A stretch of 64,000 nucleotides of DNA from Clavulina sp. PMI_390. Lineage: Eukaryota > Basidiomycota > Agaricomycetes > Cantharellales > Hydnaceae. The position numbers were made by a program, and so were the translations under genes. The notes under the pieces were generated by a model. That model did no database searches, was not told the origin of the DNA, and saw nothing but the letters and a program-made list of their open reading frames with translations. The stretch covers positions 52,593 through 116,592 of the forward strand of contig WIDE01000060.1 in NCBI GenBank assembly GCA_015039315.1. Reading direction: 5' to 3'. The number at the start of each line of letters is the position of its first letter. The stretch's first letter is position 1. Below, piece by piece: positions 46,767-57,048 of this stretch.

Positions 46767-47052
46767 CGTCGTCAGGATGTGTATTGTCAGGTGTTTGGGT
46801 CGTGCAACCAAAGCCCAGTTCACATGCCATCCTCGAACACTAGCATGAATATCTTGGCATTTGCTTCTTATCATATTCCTGCTCTTGCTAGTAGTGGGGC
46901 AGGCTAAGAGCTGCCTTTTTGTCGGTTCAAATGACTTTCAATACATACTTTACAAGAACAACCATGGGCGAAACCTAATCGTTCGCAATCGTTCGTGTTC
47001 CAAACTCATTACATGAATGCACCATTGTGGCAGAATGCAAGGCCCATTTGGC

Positions 47053-48694
47053 TTATACTACGACCGGAGAAAGCCTTACCCAGTCCGGGTGAGATTCGTA
47101 TACTCGAATCAACTCTCCATATTCCAGGAGAAGCTCCTTGGACATATCGCTCGACAGCTCGACCTCGACGATGAATGGGGAAGGTCGCTTGCGGCTGAGC
47201 TCAAGCACGCGCTTGACGCTCTCAACAAGCGACCCCCCAGCACTTGTGTCATCCAAGTAAACACGGCGTAAGTGGGGGAGTATGTGAGACGATTCGGGAG
47301 ATATGTCCGAGAATAAGGACTCAACTATCCTAGAAAGTGTGGCAAGTTCTTCCACCGTATTGTGAGCCTGGAAGAAAGCCTGTGTATCTTCCGGCCTGAG
47401 TTCTGTGAAGACAAGCGTTCGCAAGTTTTGGATTCCGGAAACACGTGGTGGCTGATCAGCTAGGCTGAAAAAACTGAGCATTTGTAGTTTAGGTGCAACA
47501 CCTTGCAAGAATATAGTAGGAAGGAAGCTGTCCCATGAGAGCGTGTGTAATTCGGGAAATTGGTCTAGAGATACAGGACCTCCAGAAATGGAATTGACAT
47601 GGGAGAGACCAAGTAATTCGGCGCGCTGCAGAGTCTCTTGATTGGCTGCTAGTAGTTTTGGGACATCTTCGCTGCCCAGTTCTCCCCATATTCGAAGGTC
47701 ATGAAGACGATGGCCTTCGGGACTTAAGCTAAACTCAAGGTAAGCTCCTGTGGTGTCTAGGATATCGAGCACTTGGAGGGCTGGAAATCTTGATAAATCA
47801 AACAGGAAAGGATCGAAATCCCATTCTCTCATGCCCCAACAGCTGTATTGAAATACGCGGAACGTGCTGCACCGGGCTTCCCCATCCATGATACCTTCGA
47901 ATGGATCGATTCCAGTCAATTCATGGCATTCGAAGCTGTAGCTTTCGATGCGAGCCGCCAATGGCTTCAATAGAGCGCATACTTCTGCCCATATGCTCCT
48001 TTTGAAGTAGCGAAGCTCTTTCCGAGAATGGGAGGATATCTGATTTTTTCGGCCAATGTTGATACGCAGGATAAGTCGAGAAGCACCAGAGTACAAGATC
48101 TCTCGGGTGATGAGCTCTCGATACGGCGAGCGGAGGGCACGGCTGGCGATATCAGGAATATGAACGCCGATCTTGTTCCATAATCGTGGAGATGATAAGA
48201 CGACGAATCGCCATCGGCGACAAGTGGCAGAGATCGAATCGCGAGTCTTCCTGGAAATGCCGGTGGGAGTCATCTGGCGACCTGAGGCGTTGGTCTGGGA
48301 AGCTGACGTGAATTCTGCTGTGCAGGCAAGCTCAAAGATCCCAACCAGAAGCTCTTCAGGTAAAGAAGCGGCAATAATCGTGGGGTTTGCGAGAACGCCA
48401 TAGTATGACTCGAGAGCCTTGTGCTCCGCCCCCAACACGGATACAAGCTCTTTTGTGGTATCTAACACTGATGTTGCGCGACCTAGTGCGGATGCTGTAA
48501 TTTTTATATCTCTGACGTGCATTAGAAGCGAAGTGAGCCCATAGTGAAACTTATACCATGGTCAAGGATCTGGACACGCACCCGGACGACAGCTCAGAAA
48601 TCCCAAGAGCTAATGACTCCGCGTCGGGGGCTAGCGCATCGCATCGGGCCTGTAGTGCCGTTATCAGATTTTGAAGCTTCTCCCGAGCCTTCAT
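47053..48694 (-). CDS. F-box protein, subtype B-like (copy 10), two exons
   Basis: Minus-strand exons 48694-48582 and 48511-47053 (523 aa). The leader reads MKAREKLQNLITALQARCDA followed by L-A-P-D-A-E-S; it ends in phase 2 at CCGG|GTGCGT, and the 70-nt intron ends ACGTCAG. The F-box is SLPEELLVGIFELACTAEFT, followed by TRDSISATCRRWRFVVLS and SPRLWNKIGVHIP, which groups it with the C-x-R-W (subtype B) genes at 17533 and 19352. The LRR-like body has FPALQVLDILDTTG, FPELHTLSWDSFLP and ILPHLRRVYLDD; the C-terminus is SPFIVEVELSSDMSKELLLE then YGELIRV, closer to subtype A. So this copy mixes marks of both subtypes. Presumed SCF receptor. Confidence 0.86.
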
Positions 48695-49040
48695 TCTACA
48701 ATAGGCTGACAATGTTTAGATGAAGTTTTGACGGTTTGACACACGAGGGCTGTTGCGTGACAGGTGATCAACGGGCCGTGCAAGTCACGACTTCGAGCTC
48801 GTTCTCGTTGTTCAGCTCATTCATGCTTCTGCAAAACTTCTCTCTCTGTCTTCGATCATACATAAGCTCAATTGTATTTGGACCACTACGGAGTAAACAG
48901 TTTTTCTATTCTTGGGTAGGGTTCATTGTGTATCGGCAAATGAGAGGCTGGAGTACAACATGCCGATTTCCTTGTGGCTCCACAGGGGATAATATGTGCC
49001 GGAATATCCCCTATCTTCCAAATCGAAGTGCCTTCCAGTA
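48695..49040. other. Intergenic region
   Basis: 346 bp between the start of the F-box gene (minus) and the stop of the first SDR-like gene (minus). It holds the F-box promoter and the SDR 3' UTR; nothing else was recognised. Confidence 0.45.
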
Positions 49041-50280
49041 TCACCAGTTCTCATGCGCTGGACGAAGATCCATTTCCCAGGTGTAAGCACTACGGTGCTG
49101 ATTCGCAAGGTATTCATACGCCTATCGGCCAATTCAAGAGGAACAAACATCATGCTGTAGTCAGGTGGAGTGCATACCCGCGAGCAATAGTGCCATACTG
49201 GAACGATTTCTCACCTCTGCGATCGCGTCAGGCTGTAGTTGCTCGTCTGGATTCCCCTTGTTATTACGATCGGTGGCGATATAGCCGTCGATCACTACAT
49301 TGGATACCTATATTCACAAAACCATACGAGGGTTGTAGATATGGCTGGCCAGTTGTAGAATTGAACGCTCACGTGAATGTTTTCCTTGCCATATGCCTTG
49401 GCAAGCGATTGAGAAAGGGCACGCTCGGCAAACTTCCCCGCAGCAAAGGCAGACGTAAAGACGTTTCCACGAGTGGCTGACCTAGCACTGGTGAAGATGA
49501 GTGTGCCTCGTGTACCACGTTCGTCAACGCTATGCAATCATTACATGATATCCAGGAGACATGAAAGTTTTGAGGCCGAGAAATGTGAGCTGAAAACTTC
49601 CGAAAATTAGGCGCTTACTCACTCAAGCTCTTTGAAGGCCTTGATAGCTTCCTTGGAGAACGCGAATGCACCGTCGATCATAGCCCCTTTGATCTTCTCC
49701 AGGTCAGCTTCAGTTATTTGCAAGAAGTCCTTTATGACGCCGTCTACAGCGTTATAAACAGCGACACGGAGGGCAGCGTCAGGCCATTCGGCCTTGATCT
49801 TGACGAATGCGGAGCTGAGCTCCGAGGGAGTGTAGGCAGAGATGAGGAACGGAGCGGCCTAAATCAGGAAAGAGTCATACATAATCTTCGTCAATAGCAA
49901 CCGTTATAGCCCAGCCGAATGATTGACACGATTCCGTACCGCGCCACCAGACGACTTGATCTCCGCACTCAACCTGTTCAGCGACTCAGCACCTCTTGCT
50001 ATCAGGGCTACCTTATAGCCCTTTGCAGCAAATTTGCGACTACGGTCATTGCAGAAATCGAGGAATAAGCGGAGATGATTCAGGTCAATTGACACTATCA
50101 GACAGCCCAACAGCAATCGGTGGTTGGGCAAGATTGCATACTGACGCGACAGCACCACCAGTACCCTTTCCTGCACCTATGCCAGCCTGTATACCCCCAA
50201 AGTGCATAGAAGATGGTTCACAGGAATTGACATCTCTGTTAGGAAAATTCACGAACCACGACGATGATTCTTGCTGCCAT
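49041..50280 (-). CDS. Atypical SDR-family protein (tandem copy A)
   Basis: Minus-strand exons 50280-50257, 50186-50146, 50039-49940, 49858-49623, 49529-49373, 49307-49215, 49121-49041 (243 aa). The N-terminus is MAARIIVVAGIGAGKGTGGA, a Gly-rich nucleotide-binding loop, then KGYKVALIARGAESLNRLSA. The active-site region is FTSARSATRGNVFTSAFAAG then KFAERALSQSLAKAYGKENI. The place of the catalytic Tyr in Y-x-x-x-K is Phe (F-A-A-G-K), while Lys is kept. The C-terminus (YEYLANQHRSAYTWEMDLRP) is characteristic of an SDR subgroup found in bacteria and fungi that I recall as also lacking this Tyr. Reaction unknown. It is a tandem duplicate of the gene at 50629-51864 with identical sizes for all seven exons. 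Confidence 0.87.
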
Positions 50281-50628
50281 ATTAGACTCTGAAGTTTCGA
50301 TGAAATGACGGGATACTTTTGAAGCTTGCCCAGTCCCAAACACAACTTCGCGGCCAGATATATTACCAGGATTAGTCATTCTGCGGTCAGAGTGCGGTGA
50401 ATCTATGTCAGTCGTCGGTGAGCTGGCGTATGCCCGAACGCTGCAACCTCAAAGGGCTCGTAAGCAGTGTTTAGATACTTCACATTGAATCCGGCGGCCG
50501 TCTCGCGCGGCGCACTTTACCATGTCTCAGGACAATTATGATATTGCAACATACCAAGAATACATTGATCTCGTGTGATCTATCAGGATGATATATGTGC
50601 CAAACGCTTTGAGATACGATCTTCATTA
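50281..50628. other. Intergenic region between the SDR twins
   Basis: 348 bp containing the promoter of copy A (TATA-like and TGACTAA sites, listed separately) and the 3' UTR of copy B. Confidence 0.5.
50358..50378 (-). promoter_or_regulatory. Shared TGACTAA + TATA promoter block, copy A
   Basis: On the minus strand TGACTAATC (TGACTAA is 50378-50372) is followed after 7 bp by AATATAT (50364-50358), 78 bp upstream of the ATG. Copy B has the same arrangement at 51937-51959. TGACTAA fits the TKACTAA consensus of Yap1-type bZIP factors (family knowledge). Confidence 0.5.
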
Positions 50629-51864
50629 TCACCACTTCTCGTGTGAAGGACGAAGGTCCATCTCCCAGGTGTACGCACTACGGTGCTGGTTTGCCAGGTA
50701 CTCATATGCCTGTCAATAGTGGCCAGGAAAGAAATTCAATGATCAAGGGGCGAAGTAATGATGCTCCATTTAGTTATGTCAAGCTGGATGAATGGTGTAG
50801 GCTTACCTCTGCGATAGCCTCTGGTTGCAGTTGCTCATCTGGATTGCCCTTATCATTGCGTTCCGTAGCAATGGAGCCATCGATGATCACGTTGGATACC
50901 TAGGTAGAGACATTTCAATTGAGTTTATTACCAAGCCTCAGCCACTTCTCAGGAGCAATCCAGACCCAAACAGAAGTGGTTACTTACATGGATATTCTCC
51001 TTCCCATATGCCTTAGCGAGTGACTGAGAGAGTGCACGCTCAGCAAATTTCCCCGAGGCGAATGCAGACGTGAGGACATTCCCGCGGGTAGCGGCAGTCG
51101 CACTGGTGAAGATCAGTGTTCCTCGTGTGCCCCTTTCATCCAGGCTATCCAAAAATCGCATCGTGGGCGAGGTGGGTGAATGGTTGAAATCAATGAAGAT
51201 AGCAAAGTCAAGTAGTACTCACTCGACCTCCTTGAAGGCTTTGATAGCTTCCTTAGAGAACGCGAATGCTCCGTCAATGGTCGCTACCTTTATCTTCTCT
51301 AGATCCGTTTCTGTAATGTCTAAGAATTCTTTCCATATACCCTCCCCAACATTGTAGACAGCGACGCGAAGTGCCGCATTAGGCCACTCTGCTTTGATCT
51401 TGCTGAAAGCACTGCTGAGCTCTGACGAGGAATATGCGGCGACAGGGAAAGGAGCAGCCTTGAATAATGATTCAGCATTCGAAATCGTACAGCGGAGCCG
51501 AAGAATTTGATCAGCCACTCACTGAACCACCGGCTGACTTGATCTCAGCGCTGAGCTTGTTCAATGAATCAGCACCTCTCGCGATGAGAGCGACCTTATA
51601 TCCGTTCGCTGCAAACTTCCGGCTACACTCATTGCGGTTATTTCGTCGTTGAAACACAGAGTATCCCAGTTAGTTAATGCGCTCATCTAGTAGAAGCCTG
51701 AAAGGGTGATATATCGAACATCTGCACTTACGCAACAGCACCGCCGGTGCCTTTCCCAGCTCCAATACCAGCCTATATAAACGGCAGAGACATGTTGAGC
51801 AGTTTGTCGTGAACTCAGAGCACGACGAAGAATCACAAACCACGACAAGAATTCTTGCTGCCAT
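50629..51864 (-). CDS. Atypical SDR-family protein (tandem copy B)
   Basis: Minus-strand exons 51864-51841, 51772-51732, 51622-51523, 51458-51223, 51144-50988, 50899-50807, 50709-50629 (243 aa). Same design as copy A: MAARILVVAGIGAGKGTGGA, then KFAANGYKVALIARGADSLN, then LIFTSATAATRGNVLTSAFA, with F-A-S-G-K where a classical SDR has Y-x-x-x-K, and the tail RSAYTWEMDLRPSHEKW. Exon sizes (24, 41, 100, 236, 157, 93, 81 nt) equal those of copy A, and introns differ in length and sequence, so the duplication is not very recent. Most replacements lie in the middle exon (e.g. AAYSSSELSSAFSKIKAEWP). Substrate and activity unknown. Confidence 0.87.
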
Positions 51865-52258
51865 CTGAGATCGAGACGAGACTTTGACGTTGTGGACGAG
51901 GAGGTTCAAGTTTGGGGCAGACGGGTCACAGCAGAGATATATAGTGCAGCGATTAGTCACGAAGTGGTAAGCTCTGCGTCAGTCTCAATGCAGGATGACG
52001 GAGTCCCGGACGCTGAGGCCGCAAAAGGCTCGTAAGCATTGTTTGGTATGATGACATCGCTCCCGACGTCAACAGAAGTGGATTTGGCTCCAGGAAGGTT
52101 GGGTTCTCACACCAAAACGTCACTGATTGCGCGTATCGAAAGGGATACATGGAATAGTACTACAAATTCGTCACTGGGCCATCAGCTAAACCCAACTATT
52201 ACATGATGAGCTCGTGGAACCGGCTCGCTGCAAATTTGCGTGACACCGGCATCATGGC
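51865..52258. other. Intergenic region upstream of SDR copy B
   Basis: 394 bp with the promoter of SDR copy B and the 3' side of an F-box gene on the same strand. It includes the shared sites described separately and the conserved word AAAGGCTCGTAAGCA-like at 52023-52038. Confidence 0.5.
51937..51959 (-). promoter_or_regulatory. Shared TGACTAA + TATA promoter block, copy B
   Basis: On the minus strand TGACTAATC (TGACTAA is 51959-51953) is followed after 9 bp by TATATAT (51943-51937), 73 bp upstream of the ATG at 51864. The order and spacing match copy A although the surrounding DNA has diverged. Confidence 0.5.
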
Positions 52259-53689
52259 TCATACTACGAGGGAGTTATAGGGCTCTACTCTCAGCACGTC
52301 GGGGTATTGGTCGTAGAGCTCATTATCAAGACCTGTACCGTATTCTTGAAGGCACACTAGGAAAGGGTGCTCGCGCGTCCGAATGTATTCGAACCAAAGG
52401 TCCAGGCTCCCCACATGTCTGCCAATACCCATGTCATGCAGCCGCTCGAGGTTAGGAAGAGTCCCTTCTGATCCCGGAGTTGCAAGTGCTGCCCAAAAGA
52501 AATCCGCAACCTTGGGCAGATGGGCCATAGTCTTGATGCAGCGAATGCTAGGGTTTTTATTGAGGAAGGATGACAAATTGGCGGTCCCCCAATATGTATG
52601 ACCAATTTCGCAGGAATGAAGAGAGGGCAAAACAATGGGCTTCATACCCTTGCTGTCTGTATAATCCTCTGCATGACCAAGGACAAGATCACGCAAGTTT
52701 GGCATGTCAAATCTTGACGGATCAAGGAAGGAGAATGGATCGGGTTTTGTAAAGTCTAGAGCTCGTAGTCGTGGGAGTAGCACGGGAAAGCGTGGTGGCC
52801 GAGGCAAAATTTGTGCCGGCCCTCCGTCCTCCCAGATCCATCGGAAGATCTCAAGCGATTCACGACAAAGCTGGAGGAGAGACAGAGCATCTTCAGCCCG
52901 AATGTGCCCTTCAAGAGTCAGCTCTCGGATCACACTGCAAGGATGCGAGGCAATGGCTATGTGATGAAACGGGTCCCCACGGCGGACTGTCCACACAATG
53001 TACCTAATAGATAAAATTTCAAGCGAAGGAAACGCTCGAAGATCCAGGCGACCATAGGTGGATTGTCCACGGATGTTAATATGAAGCGCCTTGAGAGCTG
53101 GGAAAATATGCCCAGAAGAGATCCCGTCCAATATCGCCATATATGGAAGTGTTTGATCGCTCTCAATGAGTAGAGTCTCGAGGTGGTCTTGCATGGAAGG
53201 GAAAGTAGCGCATAAATGCTTCCAGGACACCATGAAATCACTAGAGTCACCCCTCTCAGCGTTTTTGAAACAGATGTATAGATGCACTGTTCTATGACTG
53301 GCCCTTGAGAGCTCAAGGGGCACGACGTGACGAGTCTGGTTGAGAGGGTGCGAATTTCCGTCAAGGAGGACTGGTATGTGATTCCAAGCGGCTCGAGTTT
53401 TCAATAAGACTCGACGGAAGTGGGAGCAGGTTGAACCAATGGCGAGTCGCCGCCGTCGAATCTCCAACACGCCCAAGAAGTCGGGCTGCCATCGCGGAGT
53501 CGTTGGCTCAGGTTCGCAGGCGATCTCGAAAACATGGCCCATGAGTTCGAACGGAAGTCGCATGGGAGGGAGGAGGCGGTTTTTGGCTTGGCGGAAAGAG
53601 GCGGTTGGCTCAATGGCGGGTAGTTCGATGATCTTAGCGAACCCTTGTGAGGTGCCAATTGGATTTGAGAGATCTTGGGATGCCATCAT
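52259..53689 (-). CDS. F-box protein, subtype A (copy 11)
   Basis: A single 476-aa frame on the minus strand. It begins MMASQDLSNPIGTSQGFAKI, then the F-box MRLPFELMGHVFEIACEPEP (about residues 43-62), RRRRLAIGSTCSHFRRVLL and TRAAWNHIPVLLD. The LRR-like body has LCRESLEIFRWIW, LNKNPSIRCIKTMAHLPKVA, LPNLERLHD and the end motif REHPFLVCLQ. The family leader exon was not found upstream; a weak candidate near 53850 does not join in the right frame. The leader may have been lost, or the gene may now use the internal ATG. Presumed SCF receptor. Confidence 0.82.
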   Translation of the reverse strand: MMASQDLSNPIGTSQGFAKIIELPAIEPTASFRQAKNRLLPPMRLPFELMGHVFEIACEPEPTTPRWQPDFLGVLEIRRRRLAIGSTCSHFRRVLLKTRAAWNHIPVLLDGNSHPLNQTRHVVPLELSRASHRTVHLYICFKNAERGDSSDFMVSWKHLCATFPSMQDHLETLLIESDQTLPYMAILDGISSGHIFPALKALHINIRGQSTYGRLDLRAFPSLEILSIRYIVWTVRRGDPFHHIAIASHPCSVIRELTLEGHIRAEDALSLLQLCRESLEIFRWIWEDGGPAQILPRPPRFPVLLPRLRALDFTKPDPFSFLDPSRFDMPNLRDLVLGHAEDYTDSKGMKPIVLPSLHSCEIGHTYWGTANLSSFLNKNPSIRCIKTMAHLPKVADFFWAALATPGSEGTLPNLERLHDMGIGRHVGSLDLWFEYIRTREHPFLVCLQEYGTGLDNELYDQYPDVLRVEPYNSLVV

Positions 53690-54062
53690 GGTGGAGGAGA
53701 GTAGAGGGCCGCAACATCACGATATAATGCTGCTGACAAATTCCTCGGTAACTATGATACAAAGATGAATACGTAAATTTCACTCCCATACCGTATGCGG
53801 AAAGATGGCATCATTCGACCATAGCACCTGGCAGTGGCTATGATATGACTCCATATTTAGGCGCATTGTAGGGTGAGGCTATGGAATTTTGTTGTGGGTG
53901 AAATGTGTGGGTAAAATGGGGACATTTGTAAGACATCCATAAATGAGGGTCTGATGGTATTGAGCGCTCTTAACCGGCGAATGCTATGCTGTGGTACAGT
54001 CATTTAGCGTGGTGGTGATTCTTAACGGAGGATATGTTGTCGTACTCGATAGGACCTGTGAA
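53690..54062. other. Intergenic region
   Basis: 373 bp between two minus-strand F-box genes. AT-rich, with no gene or repeat recognised. Confidence 0.4.
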
Positions 54063-55746
54063 TCACCCATCATCATCGGCAAAGGACCGCCTGGCTAGAG
54101 CGGGCCATCCCTTCTCCTCGATCAGTCCCATGAATGGACCAATGAACCCATATTTAGAAACCTTCGTCACATCCATGTCATACGGAATGCACACAGTAAA
54201 GGGTGTTTCCCGATCCTTGCTTGCTGTCAGCAGCTGTTGCAGGATAGCCTCGTCGTTCTTCCAGTGGGTTGGTTCGATCCATACCCGACGCAAGTTCGGT
54301 AACAGCACCTCTTTTGAGATGATTGGGGCGCTTTCGGCCTCTGAATCGGGGTTCGGCTTCTCAGCTTGGAGGGAGAGCCCTTCTGCCAAGAAGCGGATGC
54401 CCCCGCGGACACATAGCTCCTCTAGCCCTGGATGTAGTTTCAAGAAGGAAGTGAGGTCGCTTTCATGGGACGTTGTGACAAACTGTCGAAGTTTAGTAAA
54501 TTGGAGCTCAGGAATCGTCCTTCCTTCCATATTGAACGTCCACTCGAGACGAAACTCGGATAAGGAAGGCATGGTCATAAATTCGGAAGTGACAAGCGTC
54601 AGAGGGGGATCACCTGTGACAAAAAGGGAACGCAGCCTAGGGAAGAAGATAGGGAGGGAGTGAGAGGAAGTGATCTCCTTACGGTCGAACCCGGGGAGAT
54701 CAACCGTATCTCTCAATGACCAAGTCAAAACTTCAAGCTGCTCGCAGCATGAAGCGATGGCATGAAAAGCACCAGGCAGCGTGATGTTTCCGACAAGATG
54801 CAGTTCATATAACTGGGGAGATGGGGGGAGTCGAATAGATAGATATGGCTGTGGACGAGTATAGGTGTGCGGATGCACCAAGGCGAGAACACGAAGCGCT
54901 GAAGCGCTGGTGAGGTCGAGGGTTCTCTCGTCCCCCATCTTCCACATCATATAGATAGAGTGAAGTAATGGCATGGACTTGGGAGTAGTAAGGATTTTGG
55001 AGGATAAGACAGGAACGCTTCCGTGCAATGAAAGCCTCTCAAATCGACTCCATTGGCCCTCCAGTTCTGCAACTATCTTGTCGATATGATTCTTTTCGGG
55101 AGACTTTGAAATACTGTTATAGATGGCCCGGAATGTCAAGGAGTGAGTCCCTGATCGCTGAAGCATCAAAGGAAGAGGTTCCAACTGTTTGGTCGTTTTC
55201 CTTGATAGAATTGGGGCTGCAGATAGATCGCTCCACACGGAAGGAGTAGTCAGCATAGCTTGATGCCAGACAGCACAGGTGCTCCCGATGGATTTCCGAG
55301 TTCTTTGAGAGGAGGTGATGGATTGAACAAGGTTTGTAACCGCCATATCATCATACATGATAGGCGTCCAACATGCGAAACTGAATATTATGCTGAGTAT
55401 CTCAAATGGGAGGCGGACTGCCGGCCGAAGGAGATTCTCCGACCGGTTGTGAAAGGTGGTCAAATCCTCGTATTCTTTATCGTAGGCCATAAGAACCTCC
55501 TCAGTAGTAGTGCGCAGCGCATCAACACGCTGCAATGCTGATGATAACAGTGTTTTATCTTTGCTGTACATGGGATAGTCAGGGAGTGTGTAGCATGGAT
55601 TATTTGGGGGATCTAGTTGCTTACCAGAGGAGAATTTGGGTCCTGTCAAGGTCGAATGACTCGGATTCGTCAGACATCTCATTGTACCGGGCTTCCAGGG
55701 CGTCGATAAGCTGGCGTAGCCGTGAGCGACATTGGCTTGAGTCCAT
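54063..55746 (-). CDS. F-box protein, divergent subtype (copy 12), two exons
   Basis: Minus-strand exons 55746-55625 and 55563-54063 (540 aa). The leader MDSSQCRSRLRQLIDALEAR continues Y-N-E-M-S-D-E-S-E-S-F and stops in phase 2 at CTG|GTAAGC; the 61-nt intron ends GTACAG. Exon 2 begins LLSSALQRVDALRTTTEEVL, then the F-box VRLPFEILSIIFSFACWTPI (about residues 83-102), RTRKSIGSTCAVWHQAML and TPSVWSDLSAAPI. The LRR-like body contains YELHLVGNITLPGAFHAIAS, CEQLEVLTWSLRD and LLPNLRRVWIEP. It is the most diverged member, yet keeps the leader and intron place, so that plan is old in the family. It is divergent from the phosphoesterase gene with only 131 bp between starts. Confidence 0.86.
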
Positions 55747-55877
55747 TATTCAGTCACAGAGCTTAATGTGCGAGGTGAGGACGAGTCAAACGGTCAGGTA
55801 CATTAATGGGTGGGCTGGCAGTGCACAGGTCGTGACGTTGTGGTCTGTTTGCCTCTCAAACCAAACAAAGGCACGCG

Positions 55878-56853
55878 ATGGCTGAGACGCTCAAAATCCA
55901 AATACTAAGCGACCTCCACCTCGAAGTTGAGCGAGGGGAAGAGCTAGGCTATGGCTCCTTCGAAATCGATCCCGCTTCTCCAATCCTTGCGTTATTAGGA
56001 GACATTGGGCTAGTTGCCCATCCTCCGTTATTCGCTTTCCTCAGAAAGCTTCTTGCAAAGTTTGAAACCGTACTCTATGTCGCTGGTAATCACGAAAGCT
56101 ACCGGGGTACCTATGTAAGTAATTCAAGATGATCGGGTTGCCCAAATTCATCAACTTCTGGGACAACAGGAAGATATGGTTCAAAAGTTGGAGCAGTTTG
56201 AGAAAGAAATTAGGCAGGAGCGAGAGGGTCTCCCTGACCTCGGAGAATTTGTCTTTCTGAACCGTCGTATGTGGTCGCCCCAGTCCTCGCCAAATATCGT
56301 CATTCTTGGCTGCACGTTGTGGACCCAGCTCAATGCCGACGACCTCGACATCCTCACCATCGGGATGTCAGATTTCAAACAAATTGAAGGTCTGAATCCT
56401 CAGATGTATGACTCGCTTCACATTGAAGACTGTTCATGGCTCGAGGCTCAGCTAGACGTGCTCTCATCAACTCACGAGACAACCTCAACCCTGAAGGATT
56501 CGCCCGATAGTCGCGCGACAGTCGAGAGAAAGGTGGTGGTATTTACTCACCACCCTCCAACAAGCAAGGCTTCAGACCCTAAACACATTGATCCGTCGTA
56601 CCCGAACCCAATATCAAGCGGCTTCGTGAATGATATGGGGAAAGCTGCCGAAGGGCTTGAACTTTCGGGCAATCCACGGAAGCGAGGCGTTCTCATTAGG
56701 CCCCCTATCCGTACGTGGGCCTTTGGGCATACTCACTGGTGCTTTGATGAAATGCAGAATGGAGTGCGGCTCGTCAGCAATCAGCGGGGTTACAGGGATG
56801 GGAAAGAAAATCGCGATCTTCACTTCCGCAAGGACTTCGTAATCGTACTTTAG
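55878..56853 (+). CDS. Calcineurin-like metallophosphoesterase
   Basis: Exons 55878-56114 and 56170-56853 (306 aa). All metal-binding motifs of the superfamily are seen in order: ILSDLHLE (D-x-H), LLGDIGLV (G-D), VAGNHESYRG (G-N-H-E), VFTHHPPTS (H) and WAFGHTHWCFD (G-H-x-H). The protein has no signal peptide or membrane segment, so it is likely cytosolic. Substrate cannot be told: relatives include Ser/Thr phosphatases, cyclic-nucleotide phosphodiesterases and lipid pyrophosphatases. The short 55-nt intron follows the metal-binding GNHE segment. It shares a 131-bp bidirectional promoter region with the F-box gene at 55746. Confidence 0.93.
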
Positions 56854-57048
56854 TAGTTTGAGATAGAAGATAGATGCCCTCGCCATCTCTTTCCACAGAA
56901 GAGATGAAAGAGAGAGAGGCCATTAGTAAATGAGAATTTGAACGAGGCAATTCTGTACAAATTGATATTGGTCCTGGCGTAACAAGAATACAAGCAAGTG
57001 ACTGGATAGATCCCGAAATATAAGAATCATTCATCTGCGACGTTTTGG

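Noticed and set aside
53835..53860. Possible leader exon for F-box copy 11 on the minus strand
   Set aside because: An ATG with a weakly similar helix and a GTATGG donor exists, but no acceptor joins it in frame to the long exon.
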